A stretch of 29,025 nt of DNA from Planctomycetaceae bacterium UBA6894 (GCA_002451275.1 DKBS01000112.1:1-29025), one strand, 5' to 3'. Shown: positions 1-8,182, counted from the stretch's first letter. Notes: generated by a model from the letters alone, not told the origin. Program-made: numbers and translations.

Positions 1-10
1 TACTTTCCGG

Positions 11-28
11 TAATCTAAGGGAAGATTA
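11..28. repeat. Short inverted repeat upstream of the sigma factor gene
   Basis: TAATCT (11-16) and AGATTA (23-28) form a perfect 6-bp inverted repeat with a 6-nt spacer, about 30 bp before the start codon at 60. It could be a small operator or a 5' leader hairpin. An arm this short can arise by chance, so the call is tentative. Confidence 0.25.
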
Positions 29-59
29 GACCAGATTAAGGCAGCGGAGGATCGGCATC

Positions 60-836
60 ATGGTTCAGCAGGTAACGACCAAGCCAACACCCCGCCAAAG
101 GGAAAACGCTGAAGGCGTTTACTTCGTTATCCATCCGAGTTTCAGCAAATCCAATGCGGTTCGCCTCTACGGTCCCGAGGCTGAAATGCCTGAATGGTCC
201 GGCTCCTACATGCCCGATGAGGCCACCCGGCAGTTCTCCCAGCGCATGCACTTTGCCGCCTGGCGGATGAGCCGGTGCAAGGATGACAAATCAAAGTCCT
301 TCTGGAAGCAGCACTACCTCAACATGCGTGACCAGGTGGTCATGGGTAATCGCAAGCTGGTTTTCCGCGCGATCCGCCGCTGGATGCCCCCCACCAACCA
401 TGCCGACGACATGACTAGCGATTGCCATATCGTTCTCATCCAGTCGGTGGCGGCCTACAACCCCTGGATGGGTATCCGCTTCAGCACCTACGCCTTCACC
501 TGCCTCATGCGCGCCCTGTCCCGACTCTCCCAGAAGATGCAGGCGGACCGGCTGAACCGCAGTGTTCCCCTCGAAACCCTCACCGGCACCCAGTTTGACC
601 CCTTCAGCCTCGACCCCGATGTGGCCTCCAGCCTGCGGCTCGATGAGTTCTTGGGTGATCAGTGCACCATCTTGTCCGCGCGCGAGAAACTGGTCCTGAT
701 CCAGCGCTTCTGCCTGGGTGAAAAACAGAGCGCCGGCACCCTCGAGCAAGTGGGCAAAAAACTGGGTCTTTCAAAGGAAAGAGTGCGTCAGGTCCAGGCG
801 CGTGCACTCGACAAGCTCCGGGCCGTGCTGGCCTGA
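60..836 (+). CDS. RNA polymerase sigma-70 family factor
   Basis: Predicted 258-residue sigma factor that would direct RNA polymerase to a promoter set. Residues ~87-157 resemble region 2, with RKLVFRAIRRW followed by the aromatic-rich YNPWMGIRFSTYAF, the place of the core-binding and -10 recognition helices. Residues ~203-256 are region 4, ending in the helix-turn-helix TLEQVGKKLGLSKERVRQVQ, which contacts the -35 box. The ~45-residue linker between them shows no recognisable region 3, and there is no region 1.1. The first ~85 residues match no sigma region I know. The ATG at 60 is supported by AGCGGAGG at 43-50 with a 9-nt spacer. The gene stands alone and ends at an intrinsic terminator. 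No anti-sigma gene is adjacent. Its size and the region-4 form (KERVRQVQARAL) fit the sigma-70/group 3 type better than a typical ECF factor. The regulon is unknown. Confidence 0.88.
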   Translation: MVQQVTTKPTPRQRENAEGVYFVIHPSFSKSNAVRLYGPEAEMPEWSGSYMPDEATRQFSQRMHFAAWRMSRCKDDKSKSFWKQHYLNMRDQVVMGNRKLVFRAIRRWMPPTNHADDMTSDCHIVLIQSVAAYNPWMGIRFSTYAFTCLMRALSRLSQKMQADRLNRSVPLETLTGTQFDPFSLDPDVASSLRLDEFLGDQCTILSAREKLVLIQRFCLGEKQSAGTLEQVGKKLGLSKERVRQVQARALDKLRAVLA

Positions 837-886
837 GTCTGGTTATTCGTTTGCCCGGTTTTCCCTGACCGGTCTAACAAGTGAAG

Positions 887-917
887 GCCGCCCGGACCCC
901 GGGCGGCTTTTCTTTTT
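887..917 (+). terminator. Intrinsic terminator after the sigma factor gene
   Basis: A perfect 9-bp GC stem (887-895 with 899-907, loop ACC) is followed by TTTTCTTTTT (908-917). It lies 50 bp after the sigma factor stop codon and should separate it from the transporter gene. Confidence 0.88.
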
Positions 918-960
918 GGGTGCCAGGGATCCGCCTGCCGGCCTGATCTGTCAGAATTTT

Positions 961-983
961 CTTGGACTCAACGCAAGTCCAAG
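961..983. promoter_or_regulatory. 8-bp inverted repeat, candidate operator for the MFS gene
   Basis: CTTGGACT (961-968) and AGTCCAAG (976-983) are perfect inverted arms around a 7-nt centre. The repeat lies between the upstream terminator and the transporter start at 1086, where a dimeric regulator would be expected to bind. It has no following T-run, so it is not a terminator. No clear -35/-10 pair was identified nearby. Confidence 0.4.
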
Positions 984-1085
984 GCTAGCATGGCGGTTCG
1001 GTCACTCGGCGTGCGGCCTTCAGCCGCTCCAGGCCCTCCCGGCCGTCAGGGTGTTGCCTTGGTTGATTCATCCACGGAGTTATTC

Positions 1086-2678
1086 ATGTCCTCTCACGCA
1101 GTCTCAAGCACGGCGTCCGCCAAAGACGCCGTCAGCTCCAATGATTGGAGCCTGTTCATCGCCAGCTTCCTGGCGTTGGTCGCCGCAGGCATCGGCTTCT
1201 CTGTTCGCGCCGCCATTCTGGGAGACTGGGCTGCGCAGTATGGCTTCACTCAATCCGAGTTGGGCACTATCACCGGCGGCGGCCTCACCGGGTTCGGTCT
1301 CACCATCATCGTGTTGTCTTTCTTCGCGGACAAAATTGGCTACGGCCCGCTCATGGTGCTCGGGTTCCTGCTGCATCTCTCCAGCGCCATCGTCACCTTC
1401 TTTGCCACCTCGGTGTTCGATCAGTACGGCAAAGACGGGGCCTATACCTGCCTCAATATCGGCATGTGGCTTTTCGCCCTGGGCAATGGCACCTGCGAGG
1501 CGGTGATCAATCCGCTCACCGCCACCCTGTTCCCCAAGAACAAGACCCACTGGCTCAACATCCTCCACGCCGGCTGGCCGGGTGGCCTCATCCTCGGTGC
1601 CCTGCTGGGTTTGGTGTTTGAGAACATCGGGGGCGTGCGTTGGGAAATCCAGCTGGCCACCTTCCTCATCCCCACCCTGGCCTACGGCGCCCTGATGCTG
1701 GGCAAGAAGTTCCCCAAATCCGAGGCCAGCGTTTCCGGCGTCGAGATCGGCACCATGCTCGCCCAGTTCGCCGCTCCCGTGCTGTTGTTCCTGGTATTCC
1801 TCCATGCCCTGGTGGGTTATGTGGAACTGGGCACCGATAGCTGGATCTCCAACATCACCGGCCGCATCCTCGAGAGCAAAAGCGCCGGTCTCTGGCTGTT
1901 CATCTGGACCTCGGGCCTCATGTTCGTGTTGCGCTTCTTCGCCGGCCCCATCGTCCACAAGATCAACCCGCTGGGCCTGCTGTTCATCAGCGCCATCTGC
2001 GGCACCATCGGGCTTTACCTGCTGGGCACCACCACCACGCTGGCCATGTGCGTGATCGCTGCCACCATCTATGGCTTGGGCAAGACCTTCTACTGGCCCA
2101 CCATGCTGGGCGTGGCCAGCGAGCGCTTCCCCAAGGGTGGCGCGCTGGTGCTGGGCATCATGGGTGGCGTGGGCATGCTGTCCGCCGGCCTCTTGGGCGG
2201 TCCCATCATCGGCTACAAGCAGGACTACTTCACCACCCAGAAACTCGAGGAATCCAACAAGGCCGCCTACGACCGCTTCAAGGTGGAGAAACCCGGCGCA
2301 CCCTACGGCTTCCTCCCTGCTATCGCCGGCCTCGACGGTTCCAAGGTGGCCATCCTCGAGGATTACGAGAAGAACAAGGACAAGCCCGATGCCAAGCTCG
2401 GCTACGAGAAGGATCTCGAGCGGGTCAAGGGTCAGGACCAGCAGAAGAACAAGGCTCTGCTCGATGATCTCACCAAGTTGAACGACTGGTGGACCAAGGA
2501 CGAGAAGCCCAACGCCGCCGCTGACCTGAAGGATGTGGTCGCCGCCCGCATGACCGGCGGCCAGAAGGCCCTGCTCGTCACCGCCCTGGTGCCAGCCACC
2601 ATGGCCATCGGCTACCTGCTCCTCATCCTCTACTTCCGCGCCACCGGCGGCTACAAGCAGGAGCACATCGGCCACTGA
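1086..2678 (+). CDS. MFS transporter with a long soluble insert before the last helix
   Basis: Predicted 530-residue major facilitator superfamily permease of the inner membrane. Twelve hydrophobic segments can be seen. Segment 4 and the following loop carry the polar run NGTCEAVINPLTATLFPKNK, which recalls the FucP/GlcP sugar-porter branch, but the substrate cannot be read from sequence. Residues ~376-490, between segments 11 and 12, form a highly charged, Lys/Asp-rich insert of about 115 residues that ordinary MFS proteins lack. I chose the ATG at 1086 because CGGAG (1075-1079) lies 6 nt upstream. An in-frame start at 990 would add a Pro/Arg-rich stretch with no membrane character. The gene is monocistronic between two terminators. 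A sugar or related small-solute uptake role is inference. Confidence 0.87.
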   Translation: MSSHAVSSTASAKDAVSSNDWSLFIASFLALVAAGIGFSVRAAILGDWAAQYGFTQSELGTITGGGLTGFGLTIIVLSFFADKIGYGPLMVLGFLLHLSSAIVTFFATSVFDQYGKDGAYTCLNIGMWLFALGNGTCEAVINPLTATLFPKNKTHWLNILHAGWPGGLILGALLGLVFENIGGVRWEIQLATFLIPTLAYGALMLGKKFPKSEASVSGVEIGTMLAQFAAPVLLFLVFLHALVGYVELGTDSWISNITGRILESKSAGLWLFIWTSGLMFVLRFFAGPIVHKINPLGLLFISAICGTIGLYLLGTTTTLAMCVIAATIYGLGKTFYWPTMLGVASERFPKGGALVLGIMGGVGMLSAGLLGGPIIGYKQDYFTTQKLEESNKAAYDRFKVEKPGAPYGFLPAIAGLDGSKVAILEDYEKNKDKPDAKLGYEKDLERVKGQDQQKNKALLDDLTKLNDWWTKDEKPNAAADLKDVVAARMTGGQKALLVTALVPATMAIGYLLLILYFRATGGYKQEHIGH

Positions 2679-2704
2679 GGCTGATTCAACCCCATCACGC
2701 CCAG

Positions 2705-2739
2705 AGCGCCCGTCCGGAAAACCGGCCGGGCGCTTTTTT
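2705..2739 (+). terminator. Intrinsic terminator after the MFS gene
   Basis: Stem 2705-2717 with 2722-2734 (13 bp, one T/C mismatch), AAAA loop, then TTTTTT to 2739. It lies 26 bp after the MFS stop codon. Confidence 0.9.
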
Positions 2740-2806
2740 GTGAATATGCCCGGAGCCAGTTGAACTCAGTGGGAACTGTTCCCAACGCGGGGCGGGAGTC
2801 GTCTCC

Positions 2807-3079
2807 ATGAAGTGGCATTTCATTCCAGGGTGGTTTTCCCGTGTGAATGCTTCGGTTTATTTATTGACCGTCTACAGACCGAGGTGGACTACCTGTCTGC
2901 TTGGTGCGGTTTTATTGATTGTCTTGTCTTTTTGCGTGTTTTTGGGGTGGTGTGTTGTTCAAAGTGAAAGGAGGCTGGCGGAAGAAGAGTGGGATGCAAT
3001 TCAGGCCATGGAAGTGATTAGGGGGCATTCCTCACCTGCTAATGCAAAGCCACCCGACCGGGCTTCCAGCGGCCCGTAG
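2807..3079 (+). CDS. Small single-pass membrane protein, unknown function
   Basis: A 90-residue product that I do not recognise. Residues ~29-51 form one strong transmembrane helix (LLGAVLLIVLSFCVFLGWCVV). It is preceded by a basic segment and followed by a charged, helix-prone stretch (SERRLAEEEWDAIQ) and a Pro/Ser-rich tail. GGGAG (2794-2798) is 8 nt before the ATG, so translation is plausible. The codons are visibly richer in A/T at third positions than in neighbouring genes, which could mean a young or transferred gene, or a chance reading frame. The gene follows a terminator and converges on the VWA gene ending at 3123, so it appears to be transcribed alone. Confidence 0.42.
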   Translation: MKWHFIPGWFSRVNASVYLLTVYRPRWTTCLLGAVLLIVLSFCVFLGWCVVQSERRLAEEEWDAIQAMEVIRGHSSPANAKPPDRASSGP

Positions 3080-3122
3080 TCTCGATTCACTGAGTTGGTA
3101 AGGCTTTTGATAGGCCAAAAAA

Positions 3123-4112
3123 TCAACGCCCTCGGGGTCTGTTCCATCCCCCCTCCTCCCGCCGTTCCCTCAAGAGCGCCCCTATTGCGCACCCCAAACT
3201 CCCCACCGTCAGCAAAGGCCGCCACGGCCCATTCCAAATACTTTCCCAAAAACCGGCGCTCGGGGCACCGAGTGTTTCCAGCAGTTTGGTCGCCGCCTCG
3301 GCTTCGAGCGGCACCGAAAGTACCATCCCACCGGTCCGGTCAGCCAAATCGTCCAGCAACTGTCCCGCCGCCTGGCGTGTTGGTTCGGGTGATTGGGTGT
3401 TTGCTACGCGCAGAATCGCCAATCGGGCTTCTAGCCCTCCCGCAAGCTGGGCCGCCTGCCGCGGGGTGAAGTCCCCGGGTACCCCCGTCGGCTGGGCATT
3501 ATGCTCACCATCGGTCACCAACAGCAGAACCCTTCGCCGTTGATCTCCGGCTGGAGCCCCCTCAAAGGCCTCCAGCCCGGCGGTCAGGGCATCCCCAAAA
3601 TGGGTCGAGGTCTCCCCAGGGGTGCGCGTGGGGCCCAGGCCAGCCAGGGTGCTGGCCAGAGCTTCAGCGGGCGTGCCGGTGGGAAGGGCCCAGGTTGGTT
3701 GCCGGGCAAACAGCACCAGGCCGGTGTCCCAGCTCCGGTATCGGGGCAGCTTGGCCAAATGGTCCAGCACCTGCGTCACCGCATCGCTGGCCGCGCTCCA
3801 TCGGGTGGGGCCCTTGGCTTCCCCAGGCCGAAGGGGATCATCCATGCTGCCCGAAGCGTCCAGCACCACCACCATCGTCCCGCCACCAGTTTTGGGGCTC
3901 CTTGCCGGCTGGGGCCCGGCAAGCGCCACCAGCAGGGCGGCAATGCAGCCGGTCCACCACCAATACGAGGCGGGTTTGCGTTCCTCTTCTGGGGAAACGG
4001 TGGGCGCCATGGGCAATACCACCCGCATCCGCGGCCGGTTCAGCCGCAAAAGGGCGGGCCATGGGGCCAAGGGCAGCAGCAGCAGAAACCACCAGAATTC
4101 AAAGGAAGGCAT
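3123..4112 (-). CDS. VWA-domain membrane protein (BatA/BatB-like)
   Basis: A 329-residue inner-membrane protein with the BatA/BatB layout. There are two N-terminal hydrophobic segments (~5-22 and ~51-66), a soluble von Willebrand A domain (~79-280) and a C-terminal helix (~298-314). The metal-ion-dependent adhesion site is intact: Asp85-x-Ser87-x-Ser89 in VVLDASGSMDD, a Thr in GETSTHFGDAL (~168-170) and Asp201 in LLLVTDGEH. Bat-family proteins usually sit beside a MoxR AAA+ ATPase and a DUF58 gene, and neither is here. Their role, such as envelope stress or assembly of protein complexes, is poorly defined. The start rests on the membrane segment beginning at once. The ribosome binding site is weak (GGGATC adjoins the ATG). 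The gene stands alone on this strand. Confidence 0.85.
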   Translation of the reverse strand: MPSFEFWWFLLLLPLAPWPALLRLNRPRMRVVLPMAPTVSPEEERKPASYWWWTGCIAALLVALAGPQPARSPKTGGGTMVVVLDASGSMDDPLRPGEAKGPTRWSAASDAVTQVLDHLAKLPRYRSWDTGLVLFARQPTWALPTGTPAEALASTLAGLGPTRTPGETSTHFGDALTAGLEAFEGAPAGDQRRRVLLLVTDGEHNAQPTGVPGDFTPRQAAQLAGGLEARLAILRVANTQSPEPTRQAAGQLLDDLADRTGGMVLSVPLEAEAATKLLETLGAPSAGFWESIWNGPWRPLLTVGSLGCAIGALLRERREEGGWNRPRGR

Positions 4113-4243
4113 GATCCCATGCTAACCACTTTTCCAGGGGCGATTCCCAGCGGACCCTAGCAGGCTGACTATTTTGCCAGAACTTGTCATTTGGCCAATC
4201 TTTGCTGAATTGTTTGCTTCGCCCCGGTGCCTCACCCTTGCCG

Positions 4244-4273
4244 TTGACACCCCTCTTGCGGGAGCCTTAGGCT
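4244..4273 (+). promoter_or_regulatory. Candidate sigma-70 promoter for lysS
   Basis: A perfect -35 hexamer TTGACA (4244-4249) is followed after 18 nt by TAGGCT (4268-4273), which keeps the first T, the A and the last T of the -10 consensus. It lies about 90 bp before the lysS start in a noncoding, divergent stretch and is the clearest housekeeping promoter in the window. Confidence 0.55.
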
Positions 4274-4362
4274 TTGGCGCCGGGAGAATTTCCGTCTTTT
4301 GAGTCAAAAGGCGCGATTGCTCCCCGGAAAACTGGCACGAAGGCAACGACGGGAAGCACGGC

Positions 4363-5895
4363 GTGAGCGAGCAAGGCGATAGTCTGGAAGCGGTCCGAAG
4401 GGAAAAATTGCTCGCCATCGAGGCTTTGGGCATCGATCCCTGGGGCCACCGGTTCGACAACCACCACCCCATTGCCAAGGTCCGTAACCTGCCGGTGGAC
4501 CCGGCCAACCCCGAACACCGCCATCCCACCCGCATCGCCGGCCGCATCGTGCTGCGCCGCGTCATGGGCAATGTGCACTTCCTCGACATTCTCGATGCCA
4601 CCGGCCGTGTGCAGGTGATGATCGGCAAAAAGCAGGTCGGCGAAACCGGCTGGAAACTGGCCGCCCTGCTCGACCTGGGCGACCTGCTCGGTGTCGATGG
4701 GGCCTTCGGGCTCACCAAAACGGGTGAAAAGACCGTTTTCGCCACCTCCATCACCATGCTGGGCAAATCCATCCTGCCCCATCCCGACAAACACTCGGGC
4801 ATGGTGGACACCGAGTTCCGCCTGCGCCACCGCTACCTTGACCTCACCTACCACCCTGAGGTGATGGATCGCGCCCAAAAGCGCGTCCGCATGATCCGGG
4901 CCATCCGTCACTTCCTCGACGGGCAGGGCTTCCTCGAGGTGGAAACCCCCACGCTGCATTCGGTCGCCGGTGGCGCCGCCGCCCGGCCGTTTGAAACCCA
5001 CCACAACGCCCTCGATATCCCCCTCGTCCTGCGCATCGCGCTCGAGTTGCCCCTCAAGCGTCTGCTGGTGGGCGGGATGGAAAAGGTCTACGAGATCGGG
5101 CGGGTCTTCCGCAACGAGGGCATCAGTCAGCGCCACAATCCCGAATTCACCATGATGGAGCTGTACCAGGCCTATTCCGATTACCGGGGAATGATGGACC
5201 TCGTCGAGGGGATGGTCTGCGCCTGCGCCAAAGAGATGCACGGTGACACGCAGGTGCCCTACGCCGGCGGGGTCATTGACTTCACTCCCCCCTGGCGCCG
5301 GGTCAGCTACGCCGAGTTGCTGCGGGAACATGCCGGCGCCGACATGTTCGATCCCGATTCCCTCCGCGCCGCCGCGCAGAAACATCACCTTTCCATCCAG
5401 GGCAAGGATCCCGATGTGATTGCCCAGGATCTGTTCGAGAATGTGTGCGAGCCCACGCTGGAAGGGCCGGTCTTCGTCTACGACTATCCCGCCAGTCTGT
5501 GTCCGCTCACCAAGCGCAAGCGCGACAATCCAAGGGTGGCCGAGCGTTTCGAGCTCTACATCCGCAAGATGGAACTGGCAAACGCCTACACCGAGCTCAG
5601 CGATCCGATCTTGCAGGAGCAGACTTTCCGCCAGCAACTGGCTGGCCTTCCCGCCGACGAGTCCATGGCCCGCATGGATGAGGACTTCATCACCGCCCTT
5701 AGCCACGGCATGCCGCCCGCCGGTGGCCTGGGTGTGGGCATCGACCGCCTCGCCATGCTGCTCACCGACACCACCAGCATCCGCGATGTGATCCTTTTTC
5801 CGCTTCTGCGTCCCCATCACCACCACAAGGCCGCGCCCCAGGGCCCGGCTGGCGACAAGGGCGACAGGAACGATTCACCGGACAAGAAGTCCTGA
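4363..5895 (+). CDS. lysS: Lysyl-tRNA synthetase, class II
   Basis: Charges tRNA-Lys with lysine in the cytoplasm. The 510-residue length is normal for bacterial LysRS-II. Residues ~57-140 are the OB-fold anticodon-binding domain (RIAGRIVLRRVMGNVHFLDI). The class II core follows: motif 1 near 188-197 (QGFLEVETPTL), motif 2 at ~244-268 (EIGRVFRNEG, then HNPEFTMMELY) and motif 3 at ~454-483 (GGLGVGIDRLAMLLT, SIRDVILFP). The segment RIALELPLKRLLVGG has Leu where RIAPEL is usual. The C-terminal ~25 residues are a His- and Asp-rich extension (PHHHHKA) not needed by the family. The start is GTG, with GGGAAG 6 nt upstream. The LolC/E-type permease gene begins 12 bp after the stop, so the two are probably co-transcribed. 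Confidence 0.97.
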   Translation: MSEQGDSLEAVRREKLLAIEALGIDPWGHRFDNHHPIAKVRNLPVDPANPEHRHPTRIAGRIVLRRVMGNVHFLDILDATGRVQVMIGKKQVGETGWKLAALLDLGDLLGVDGAFGLTKTGEKTVFATSITMLGKSILPHPDKHSGMVDTEFRLRHRYLDLTYHPEVMDRAQKRVRMIRAIRHFLDGQGFLEVETPTLHSVAGGAAARPFETHHNALDIPLVLRIALELPLKRLLVGGMEKVYEIGRVFRNEGISQRHNPEFTMMELYQAYSDYRGMMDLVEGMVCACAKEMHGDTQVPYAGGVIDFTPPWRRVSYAELLREHAGADMFDPDSLRAAAQKHHLSIQGKDPDVIAQDLFENVCEPTLEGPVFVYDYPASLCPLTKRKRDNPRVAERFELYIRKMELANAYTELSDPILQEQTFRQQLAGLPADESMARMDEDFITALSHGMPPAGGLGVGIDRLAMLLTDTTSIRDVILFPLLRPHHHHKAAPQGPAGDKGDRNDSPDKKS

Positions 5896-5907
5896 GGGGA
5901 ACGACCC

Positions 5908-7314
5908 GTGTACAAGTTGGTCCTGTGCTGGCGTTACCTGAAGACCCGCTACCTGGCGCTGGTCTGCGTCATCAGTGTCATGCTGGGGGTCGCCACCCTC
6001 ATCGTTGTCAACAGCGTCATGGGCGGATTCAGCGCCAAATTGCGTGACCGCCTGCACGGCCTGCTCTCCGATGTGATGATCGAGGCCTACGACTACGACG
6101 GCTTCGCCGATCCCGCCGGAAAGATGGAGATGATCCGCAAGGATCCCTATCTCGCCTCCCAGGTGGTGGCCATGGCCCCCACGCTCGAAATCTTCGCCAT
6201 GTTGCAGTTCTCCTACCGCGACATGCCCATCACCAAGCCGATCCGGCTGGTGGGAATCGATCCGGCCGACCGCGCCAAGGTGGGGGGGTTTGCCGAGCAT
6301 CTGGTCGATCCCAAGCGGAAGGCGAACCCCACCTTCGAGCTGGATGAGGCGGCCAGGACCCGCATGGCCCAGGCCAAAAAGCCCGAACCGCTCGTCTTTC
6401 AGCCCATTTTGAACGCCGATGAGCCCCCGCCGCCCGATCCGGTGGACAGCCGGCCCCACGAGCCGGTCAGCGCCATCCTCGGCTATGCCATCGCCCACTT
6501 CCGTGACCGCGAGGCCCGCGATGAGGATGGCACCCTCCACGATCGCCGCACCCTGCAGCCGGGTGACGAGGTGGTGCTCACCACCGTCTCCAGCGCCAAG
6601 ATGGCCCCGGTGTTCGACCGTTTCGTCATTGCTGACTATTTCAAGTCGGAAATGAGCGAATACGATTCGCAGTATGTGTTCGTTCCGCTCGACCACTTGC
6701 AGAAGCTGCGCACCATGGAGGGCAAGGTCACCTCCATCCAGATCCGCCTGAAGGACTTCGACGAGGCCCCCAAGGTGGTCGCCCGCCTCAAGGAGATGTT
6801 CCGTCGCCAGCCGGTCGAGGTGCAGACCTGGGAGGACAAGCAGGGCAATGTGCTCGCGGCCATCCGCACCGAAAAGGGCATCCTCAACATCCTCCTGTTC
6901 ATGATCATCGGCGTTGCCGGCTTCGGCATCCTGGCCATTTTCTCGATGATTGTCGGTGAGAAAACCCGTGACATCGGCATCCTCAAGAGCCTCGGGGCCT
7001 CCAACTGGGGCGTGATGCAGATCTTCCTCGGCTACGGACTGTTGCTCGGCGTGGTCGGCGGCGGGCTCGGCTCGCTGCTGGGTCTGGCCATCACCACCAA
7101 TATCAACGAGATCGAGCATCTGCTGGCCCGGGCCACCGGGCAGGATATCTTTCCGCGCGATGTCTACTATTTCGATCGCATCCCCACAGACATCCAGCCC
7201 CTCGCGGTGTTGCTGGTCAATGTGGGTGCGGTGGCCATTGCCGTGCTGTTCAGCATCCTGCCCGCCCTCAGGGCCTCGCTGCTCCACCCGGTGCGGGCGC
7301 TGCGGTTCGAGTGA
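5908..7314 (+). CDS. lolC/E: LolC/LolE-type ABC transporter permease (FtsX family)
   Basis: A 468-residue inner-membrane permease. It has an N-terminal helix (~14-40) with YRYL/RYLALV-type context, a large periplasmic MacB-like domain (~41-322) and three C-terminal helices of the FtsX domain (~325-460). The FtsX domain includes EKTRDIGILKSLGAS, which is characteristic of LolC/LolE and MacB permeases. In the Lol system the complex releases lipoproteins from the inner membrane to the LolA carrier. Only one permease gene is present, so a homodimer is likely. The start is GTG with GAGGGGA (5894-5900) 7 nt before it. The ATPase partner begins 52 bp downstream. The periplasmic domain is long and includes a Pro-rich stretch (PPPPDPVDSRPHEP), so a related function such as MacB-like export cannot be excluded. 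Confidence 0.9.
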   Translation: MYKLVLCWRYLKTRYLALVCVISVMLGVATLIVVNSVMGGFSAKLRDRLHGLLSDVMIEAYDYDGFADPAGKMEMIRKDPYLASQVVAMAPTLEIFAMLQFSYRDMPITKPIRLVGIDPADRAKVGGFAEHLVDPKRKANPTFELDEAARTRMAQAKKPEPLVFQPILNADEPPPPDPVDSRPHEPVSAILGYAIAHFRDREARDEDGTLHDRRTLQPGDEVVLTTVSSAKMAPVFDRFVIADYFKSEMSEYDSQYVFVPLDHLQKLRTMEGKVTSIQIRLKDFDEAPKVVARLKEMFRRQPVEVQTWEDKQGNVLAAIRTEKGILNILLFMIIGVAGFGILAIFSMIVGEKTRDIGILKSLGASNWGVMQIFLGYGLLLGVVGGGLGSLLGLAITTNINEIEHLLARATGQDIFPRDVYYFDRIPTDIQPLAVLLVNVGAVAIAVLFSILPALRASLLHPVRALRFE

Positions 7315-7366
7315 TTTGGCTGACGGGCGCAAGCCGCTGAACACGGGCAAAACCAGGGATCCAGTC

Positions 7367-8182
7367 ATGCAGACCGGCTACATCGAGACCACAAGCGGCG
7401 TTGTGCCGCCACCCATCCTGCGCGCCGAGAATGTGCGCAAGACCTACCGCCGCAACGGCATCTCCACCGAGGTGCTCAAGGGCGTCGATTTTTCGGTCAA
7501 TCACGGCGAGTTTGTCAGCATCGTCGGCGCGTCCGGATCGGGGAAGAGCACCCTGTTGCACCTGATGGGGACACTCGATTCGCCCGATGCCGGCGCTATC
7601 TGGTTGGGTGACAGGCGCATCGACAATTTGCCCGGCCGCGAGCGCGACAAGCTGCGCAACGGCCGGTTCGGATTCATCTTCCAGTTCTACCACCTGCTCC
7701 CCGAACTGACCGCCGTGGAGAATGTGCTGGCCCCCGAACTGGTGGCAAGCTCCGTCTGGCAGTGGCCCTTCCGCAAGAAGGCCGCCACCAGGCGCGCCGA
7801 GGAGCTTCTGGAGCGTGTCGGCCTGGGCCACCGCAAGCACCACCGCCCGCGTGAGATGTCAGGCGGCGAGATGCAGCGCACCGCCATTGCCCGCGCCATC
7901 ATGACCAGGCCGGGTATCCTTTTTGCCGACGAGCCGACCGGCAATCTCGATGAGGCCGCCGGGGCCGAGATCATGGCGCTGCTGCGGGAGCTCAACCGTG
8001 CCGATGGCCTCACCGTTTTGATGGTCACCCACAACATGGAAATGGCCAACACCACCGATCGCATCGTCCGCCTGGCATCCGGCCGGATCGATCCGACCCG
8101 CCAACCGGTTCAGCCGGTCCACAGCCTGTCCCGCCCTCCGGAATCGGGCCGCATGGAATACGCCTACCGCGGCGTGGGCTGA
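7367..8182 (+). CDS. lolD: LolD-type ABC transporter ATP-binding protein
   Basis: A 271-residue cytoplasmic ATPase that would power the permease encoded just upstream. It has Walker A GASGSGKST (54-62), the Q-loop glutamine at 106 (FIFQFYHLLPELTAVENV, a strong LolD/MacB/FtsE-family signature), signature MSGGE (164-168), Walker B ILFADEP followed by TGNLD (184-194) and H-loop His222. About 30 C-terminal residues run beyond the usual LolD end. I chose the ATG at 7367, with AGGGA (7355-7359) 7 nt upstream. A longer in-frame reading would overlap the permease gene by about 150 bp and add unrelated residues. Confidence 0.93.
   Translation: MQTGYIETTSGVVPPPILRAENVRKTYRRNGISTEVLKGVDFSVNHGEFVSIVGASGSGKSTLLHLMGTLDSPDAGAIWLGDRRIDNLPGRERDKLRNGRFGFIFQFYHLLPELTAVENVLAPELVASSVWQWPFRKKAATRRAEELLERVGLGHRKHHRPREMSGGEMQRTAIARAIMTRPGILFADEPTGNLDEAAGAEIMALLRELNRADGLTVLMVTHNMEMANTTDRIVRLASGRIDPTRQPVQPVHSLSRPPESGRMEYAYRGVG

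Noticed and set aside
128..137. TTATCCATC resembling a DnaA box
   Set aside because: A single imperfect match inside the sigma factor coding sequence, with no partner boxes and no AT-rich element.
718..1506. Open frame spanning the sigma factor end and the start of the MFS gene
   Set aside because: It crosses a strong terminator and overlaps two good genes in another frame.
1104..2675. 523-codon open frame antisense to the MFS gene
   Set aside because: Low-complexity Gly/Glu/His-rich translation, no ribosome binding site and no family resemblance. It is the same codon-bias artefact.
4267..7368. Two long antisense frames (4267-5826 and 5875-7368) opposite lysS and the lolC/E-type gene
   Set aside because: They mirror well-identified genes on the + strand and show no motifs.
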